DNA of 64,000 nt from Isoetes taiwanensis (Eukaryota > Streptophyta > Lycopodiopsida > Isoetales > Isoetaceae). Positions 59,331-64,000 of the stretch are shown here, piece after piece (positions within the stretch are counted from its first letter, which is position 1; each line of letters opens with the position of its first letter). The position numbers and the translations under genes were made by a program. The notes beneath the pieces were generated by a model. The model saw only the letters and a list, made by a program, of their open reading frames with translations, made no database searches and was not told the origin of the DNA. The stretch lies in the NCBI GenBank assembly GCA_021234155.1, contig JAJEKV010000050.1:7339199-7403198 (forward strand), read 5' to 3'.

Positions 59331-60804
59331 GTTTCCTATACACAACCAATAACAATTTCATTAGTAACAATTAGTAACAATCAATAAATCAGAAAATAGA
59401 CATATCAGCTTAGACAAATTTGCAAATTTGCAGAACTGATAAATCAAGGATACAAAAGAGTAGGAGATGATCAGCAGATTCATCAATGACAGCAAATTTA
59501 GCATCTGCTGTAGCAGACTAACGTGGCTTAAGAAGAGCCTTGACTTTGAGCTATAATATTGGTCTATAATATTTATGCAAGTGCTAAGCTTAAATAAATT
59601 GCGGGTCCAAAAATGATTCTGTCATTGACATGACTGTTGAAGCAACTGAGGAGATAAATATCTTCATGCTTTTTATGTGCTTGTTTTCTCTCTTCGACAT
59701 TGTTAACATGTGCAAGGTGCATATAATATGCAGGCAAACCACAAAATTATAGATGAGAGGCAACCATTACTGCCAACATGAACCTGTTCATGGCTGTTTT
59801 TTTTAACACGAAGGTATCATGTACACACATATTAATACTAGTTTACAGAATACAAAACACAGGGAGAAGTGGGTCCAAGCTCAAAAAAAAAAAAAAAAGT
59901 AAAATGATAAAAGGAGGGGACTTCTTCTCAATCACATAGGTATTAGGCAGAATTACAAAGTGTCATATTCAGCGGAGCAGAGGGGAGGATTAGGTGAAGC
60001 AGATTTTTTTGTCGGTTGAATAATGGAGCAGATTATAAAGGTCGCTTTGGAAGGGGAGCAACAAGGCCCACTGTGGTGTTTCTTACCTTTATGCCTTTGA
60101 ATGGCAACTCTGTCGTGAGGCACTCTTCTTCTAAGCGTTCTTGTTGTACCTTGTGTTGGATGCATCTCTACACCGGAGTAATGGGCTTGCATTAGCATTA
60201 GCAACTTGTAGTGGCCAAGCATTAGCAATTTGTACAGGGCATGGTATAGCTAATGTGTATTCTGGGATTGCTGTGGTTTGGAGGAGAAGGGCAGCAAATG
60301 AGAAACACAGGCACTTCCAGTCCCGCATCCGCTTATTCTACTGCTATAACAGATGTGAAGCAGAGGATTTGGATCGATTATGATTCTAAGCAGAAGCTTC
60401 TGGAAGTTAATGAGTCTGTTGCTGCTAAATGACAGAAATTCCAGCCGAAATACACTTCCAGCGAGAAAATTGAAGAAAAAACTCACCTTTTAAGCCAAAT
60501 ATAGAAATCTAAATCCGGAATCCATCCAAGAACAGAGTAGATTTGAGCGCCACCGACTGCTTTTTTATGTTTGCTTAGGTTTCATAAGGTTTACGTTGAA
60601 AAAAACTAAGAACAGAGGGGTTTTTGCTGAATGTTGCTGAAAACGGCCGTTTTTTAGCCGTTTTTTCGAGACAAAAACGGATTTCTTCATCGTTTTTAGC
60701 ATGCGCGTTTTCGTTGGCGCCGTTTTCCAATTTGAAAACGGCAACTAGGAAAAATCCTTTTTTTTTTAGAAAACGGCCAAAACGGCCGTTTTCCGTAACT
60801 ATGT
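59331..60804. other. 5' flank of the hAT transposase, noncoding
   Basis: Presumed promoter and leader of the transposase, read on the minus strand. No genes were recognised. Close to the right end are repeated AAAACGG/CCGTTTT words (60640-60800). Confidence 0.5.
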
Positions 60805-60812
60805 TAGCACTA
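60805..60812. repeat. hAT target-site duplication, right (TAGCACTA)
   Basis: Pairs with 56747-56754. Confidence 0.65.
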
Positions 60813-60814
60813 CT

Positions 60815-60945
60815 GGAAACCTCCCCAGGTTAACAGACATGGAAACCTCCCCAACTTAGCAAGCTTGGAAATCTCCCCAGGCTTGGGTGAAATCTGGAGA
60901 GGTTTCCACACAGGAGGAAAGTTGGGGAGGTTTCAATTGAAGTTG
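60815..60945. repeat. GGAAACCTCCCC-rich locus, right part
   Basis: Five further copies of the motif (GGAAACCTCCCCAGG, GGAAACCTCCCCAAC, GGAAATCTCCCC and inverted GAGAGGTTTCC, GGGGAGGTTTC) directly after the hAT insertion. They show that the hAT split a pre-existing locus. Confidence 0.75.
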
Positions 60946-61324
60946 GGCATATATCTCTGGTTGAGAGCTCCTCTTGAATCTGTGGAAAAACCTAGGGCAA
61001 ATCCTTGTTAATTGAAGAGGCAGTCTGGAGAAGAGCTCTCACGATGTTAGAATCAGGGATGCATATGCTGCTACTCTTCGACCACCAATGGAACAACCCT
61101 AGCACACCGGCTGATGGAACAAAAACTAACGTTTATAAACAGAGAGAAAAAAGGATTTCATAGAAAAAAGGGGCTTCCTTTGGACCATAAAAAAAAGGAG
61201 ATCACATTTAAAGAAAAAGGGGCTTTGTTTGAACCCTTCGATCTGATCAGGTCATTTGTGGCCGTCGGATCTAGGGCTGGATCCTCATCCAGGACTTACT
61301 GTAAAACATTATAATATAAGATCA

Positions 61325-61870
61325 ATCCTACAGATGGAATAAGGCTATGGATCAAACAGTAGATGGTGGGCTAAAACTCTTGTATGCTATGCAGTGGCAA
61401 TGTAATTATTGATTTTGGGATAAAGAGAAAACTGTTCTGTTCCTTGGTTCAACGTGCAGTTTTATATGGTTATGCAATATGGGGACCTGATTTATCATTG
61501 GACAGATGGAAGAGAATAAAAAAGTACAAAATAAATTCCTATTTGCTGAAATGGGAGTAAAGGTACAGATACATTATGCTATGTTGCTTGCAGAGGCAGG
61601 CTTAATTCCATTAGAGAGCGAAGCCCTAAGCCAGACATCCATTTATGTGTTAAAATTGTAGGCTTTGGATGACCAAGCTCTACTGTAGATTGCTACGAAG
61701 CATAGTGAAAGTAAGGGATGGACTTCCTTAAATGGCTTAAAGAATGGAACATCGTTGTTGAGGATACTCAATCGCAGGCAAGAATATACATATGGGGCAA
61801 AGTAAAATAGAAGATGTAGAGTGTGACCAAACCAAAAGTGGAAAGCTAGAAGAAAATGGATGAATCCATA
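61325..61870 (+). pseudogene. LINE ORF2 C-terminal fragment (second subfamily)
   Basis: Frames read TVDGGLKLLYAMQWQC, then NKFLFAEMGVKVQIHYAMLL, AEAGLIPLESEALSQTSIYV and HSESKGWTSLNGLKNG. These correspond to the region from GGLKALYAMQ through the MML-AE-G-MPLE block to the KGWY block of LINEs D and E, but are clearly diverged. There are several stops. The fragment is cut at the T run at 61874. Confidence 0.75.
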
Positions 61871-61873
61871 TCT

Positions 61874-63100
61874 TTTTTTTTTTTTTTTTTTTTTTAATGC
61901 TAGATTTTTTATTTTCATTTGTAATAAGAAAAAGGTACATGCCATATAGCATTGGAAGTATTTTGTTACGGCAGAGAAAAAAACCGTCCACCTAAAAGGT
62001 GACAAGCCAGCCAAGACAAACTATGCTCATGCATCCTGCTCCTCCATGCCTAATCCGGACCAATGACAGCAGAAAAAGTGCACATTGTCCTGGTATTGAC
62101 CAACACGGTCAAATTCCTTGTCATATTTCAGCCCAAACATCCTTCTATGAGATAAGGCCATGAGGGCGGTTTCGTAGGTGAAGGAATTCTTCAGGCTGAT
62201 CACGTAAAACCTTCTCCATTTAGTGCTACCACTCCCGATCGATGGCACCGGACAACCCAGTTGCAATAGTGATCAAGGAATGCGTTAGCTTGGAACATTT
62301 TAGATAGGCTATATGTGGCGGGGCAAGATTATTCCCCGCAATGCCTATGATGGGCAAGCACCCATTCCCAAAAAGGCCAAATAGCCGGGCAAAAGATGAG
62401 GTGGCCAACGTCTTCCCTCACTCCCACGGCCTAGAGGGCACCGATTGACTATGTTCATACCTCCGCTGCGATGCTTGTCTTGCCGGTCTTGCCGGGGCTC
62501 CTTGCGAGCCATCCATCCGTGGAGTTGCAATTTTACGAGCACCATGACCTCCAACAACGTTTGAGCCACAAAACCAAAGACATCTTGTGTTACTCCAAGC
62601 TTTGTGGCGCCTTTGAACGGCTCCCTTTGAAGGACTCGCTGCATATACTTGCTTGACCGAGTAATCCGCCTTCCCTCTGAGGTAGCCATTGGTCTTGAGC
62701 CTAGAGCTCCAGATATCATACTAGCATTGGCCATTATGGTCCGATACAGCTTCTTGTTAACCTGTTCTTCCCCCACAATTGCCTTGACCGAGGTCCAGGA
62801 TAGCCAGCTTCCTGCTTACGATTCCATAGATCGATCAAGCTTATAGACACCTAGAGCCATCCATTTCTTGCATGCCCTAGGATGCACAAGTGCAAGTGGC
62901 ATGCCCGTATTGCCATTGAGTTTCGGATTCCAAAAAATGCTGGTTCTTCCAGCTTCCCATTTTAAGTTGTCTGCTACAAAGTGTGGAGCGACATATTCGA
63001 AATGCCTTATTCGAAAGAAAAAATCCCACTGCATAAGTGTGACGTTCCACATATTTATTTGCTATATGTATGAATACCATAGCATGTCACCGGGTATATT
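61874..63100 (-). pseudogene. Minus-strand LINE remnant with poly(A) tail
   Basis: A T23 run at 61874-61896 is the complement of a poly(A) tail. Going upstream on the minus strand, about 300 bp of untranslated sequence is followed by VGHLIFCPAIWPFWEWV (near 62390), similar to the HLIF.CP..W...W of zf-RVT zinc-finger ends of LINE ORF2. SIFWNPKLNGNTGMPLALVH ... KKWMALGVYKL (62820-63000) resembles the W-NP-hydrophobic segment C-terminal to RT in L1-like elements. RT itself is missing, so it is a 5'-truncated copy, with shifts. It seems to have landed inside or beside the plus-strand LINE fragment at 61.3-61.9 kb. Confidence 0.5.
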
Positions 63101-63847
63101 TGGACCATTACGGGACATTAGGGGGTAACTTAAAAGGGTTTATGTTCCTTCTTTTCAAAACACGTGTACCATGGCACGACATCAGGGGCATTGCAGATTG
63201 AGCAGGACTATGAGCAACTTGGGGAAGAAAACCCAGATTGGGAGGGCACGGAGGCAGCAAGAATGGAGAGACGCATAGCAAGGCATGATGACGACATTCG
63301 GCAGGCCACAGAACCACCATTCGGCATCACAACTCTATCGTCAATAGTAATCGAAGGTGAGGAGTACCTTATCACATACCTTATTTTTTTGCTAAACCAT
63401 TGGATTATAAACCATTGGATTTGTTAAATATGAATAAATACATAACTATGCCCAAATACGAGCATCTGAATGGCCCAGAGCTTCAATTCAAAAGCTCCGA
63501 TGAAGCAACAATGATAAGAACAATGATCCAAAAATAAGAAAACAAGAAACTGCGCAAATGCGGCTGTAACTTCCTGCCTCGGCCATGCCTAGCCATTGGC
63601 GTGCTTAATCCACCTCACACTTTTCTTGCTCACCGATTTGGATCCGGCTCAAATATCCAGCTGCTTCTTTTCTGTTCTATATAAGAACTTTTAGGAACAA
63701 TCTATTCTGATAAGCAAAGCCATAGCCTACAGATCCTCAAACCAGACCAAACCAGAGCCTCAACTTGATAAGCTATGGGGAAAGCGAAGCACATGCAGTG
63801 GTAACCCAACAGAAGAAAATCCGAAATAAAAGCAAGAACCGATATGG
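63101..63847. other. Unassigned
   Basis: An 87-codon plus frame (63164-63427, IEQDYEQLGEENPDWEGTEA) is acidic at the start and hydrophobic at the end, with no recognised family. Nothing else was seen. Confidence 0.3.
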
Positions 63848-63905
63848 TGGAATAGAATAGAATAGAATAGTTTTTTAACGTCCACGAAGACCAATAGGTC
63901 ATGGG
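63848..63905 (-). repeat. LINE/SINE 3' end with (TATTC)n tail, second copy
   Basis: Plus strand (GAATA)n, then GTTTTTTAACGTCCACGAAG and ACCAATAGGTCATGGG, the same end as at 50039-50110. It continues to the right for an unknown distance. Confidence 0.65.
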
Positions 63906-64000
63906 ACCCATACAATGGGCTAGTACAATCATTACTACTAGGATTAAAAAACCCCTGCCTCGAAAGGTTTTCCAGGGAAAAACCTTTGCGAAATGATGAT

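Larger units (their letters stand above)
56755..60804 (-). mobile_element. hAT DNA transposon, 4.05 kb, decayed
   Basis: Bounded by 8-bp near-identical duplications. The ends are similar inverted sequences (left GACATTGTCGTAACGAAAAC; right, inverted, ACATAGTTACGGAAAACGG), followed on both sides by clusters of AAAACGG/GAAAACG words, the usual hAT subterminal motif type. It contains a broken transposase gene on the minus strand, with BED finger, DUF659 and dimerisation regions. The 8-bp duplication and domain order define the hAT superfamily. Confidence 0.78.

Overview
The window is transposon-dominated nuclear DNA of a land plant. The evidence is a decayed pentatricopeptide-repeat (PPR) gene, plant-type Ty1/copia, Ty3/gypsy, CACTA, PIF/Harbinger and hAT sequences, a DUF4283-type retroposon protein and very long (TC)n/(GA)n microsatellites. 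LINEs with an animal-L1-like coiled-coil ORF1 protein hint at a seed-free plant with a large genome, such as a fern or lycophyte, but nothing here fixes the species. I found no clearly intact host gene, no tRNA or rRNA, and no bacterial-type structure. Almost every coding region carries stops or 1-2 base shifts.

Layout: 0-2.3 kb, minus-strand gypsy gag, protease and an RNase H-like domain. 4.4-4.9 kb, a 19-bp minisatellite. 7.6-9.0 kb, two copies of a segment with an RPA1-like exon. 9.4-9.7 kb, (GA)n and a C18 run. 9.8-10.6 kb, a minus-strand copia gag remnant with primer site. 13.8-15.7 kb, a poly(A)-tailed minus-strand retroposon with an 18-bp target duplication and only a DUF4283 protein. 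16.0-17.5 kb, the minisatellite in two opposed blocks around a core. 17.65-27.3 kb, three 5'-truncated LINEs head to tail, separated by (TC)n; the first is split by a complete but decayed copia element (LTRs 441 and 459 bp, GGTCC target duplication). 27.6-31.6 kb, Harbinger-like transposase plus a convergent probable Myb/SANT-like ORF. 32.0-36.3 kb, the most complete LINE, preceded by (TC)n. 36.27-44.58 kb, an 8.3-kb CACTA-type element (TSD ATA) inserted near the end of that LINE's ORF2; the LINE resumes in frame at 44.59 kb and ends in (TC)n at 44.8-44.9 kb, where another truncated LINE begins (44.9-47.7 kb), ending in (TC)n again. 50.8-54.4 kb, PPR pseudogene. 55.5-61.0 kb, a GGAAACCTCCCC-rich locus split by a 4.05-kb hAT element. 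61.3-63.1 kb, two more LINE remnants.

The main story is nesting and target choice. LINEs repeatedly abut (TC)n at both ends, which suggests microsatellite-targeted integration. The CACTA element has no recognisable transposase but carries a roughly 1.1-kb tandem array whose unit recurs, inverted and between minisatellite blocks, 20 kb away. Exact junctions (hAT TSD, CACTA TSD, copia TSD, 18-bp retroposon TSD) were read directly from the sequence. Family assignments rest on recognised motifs without database searches.
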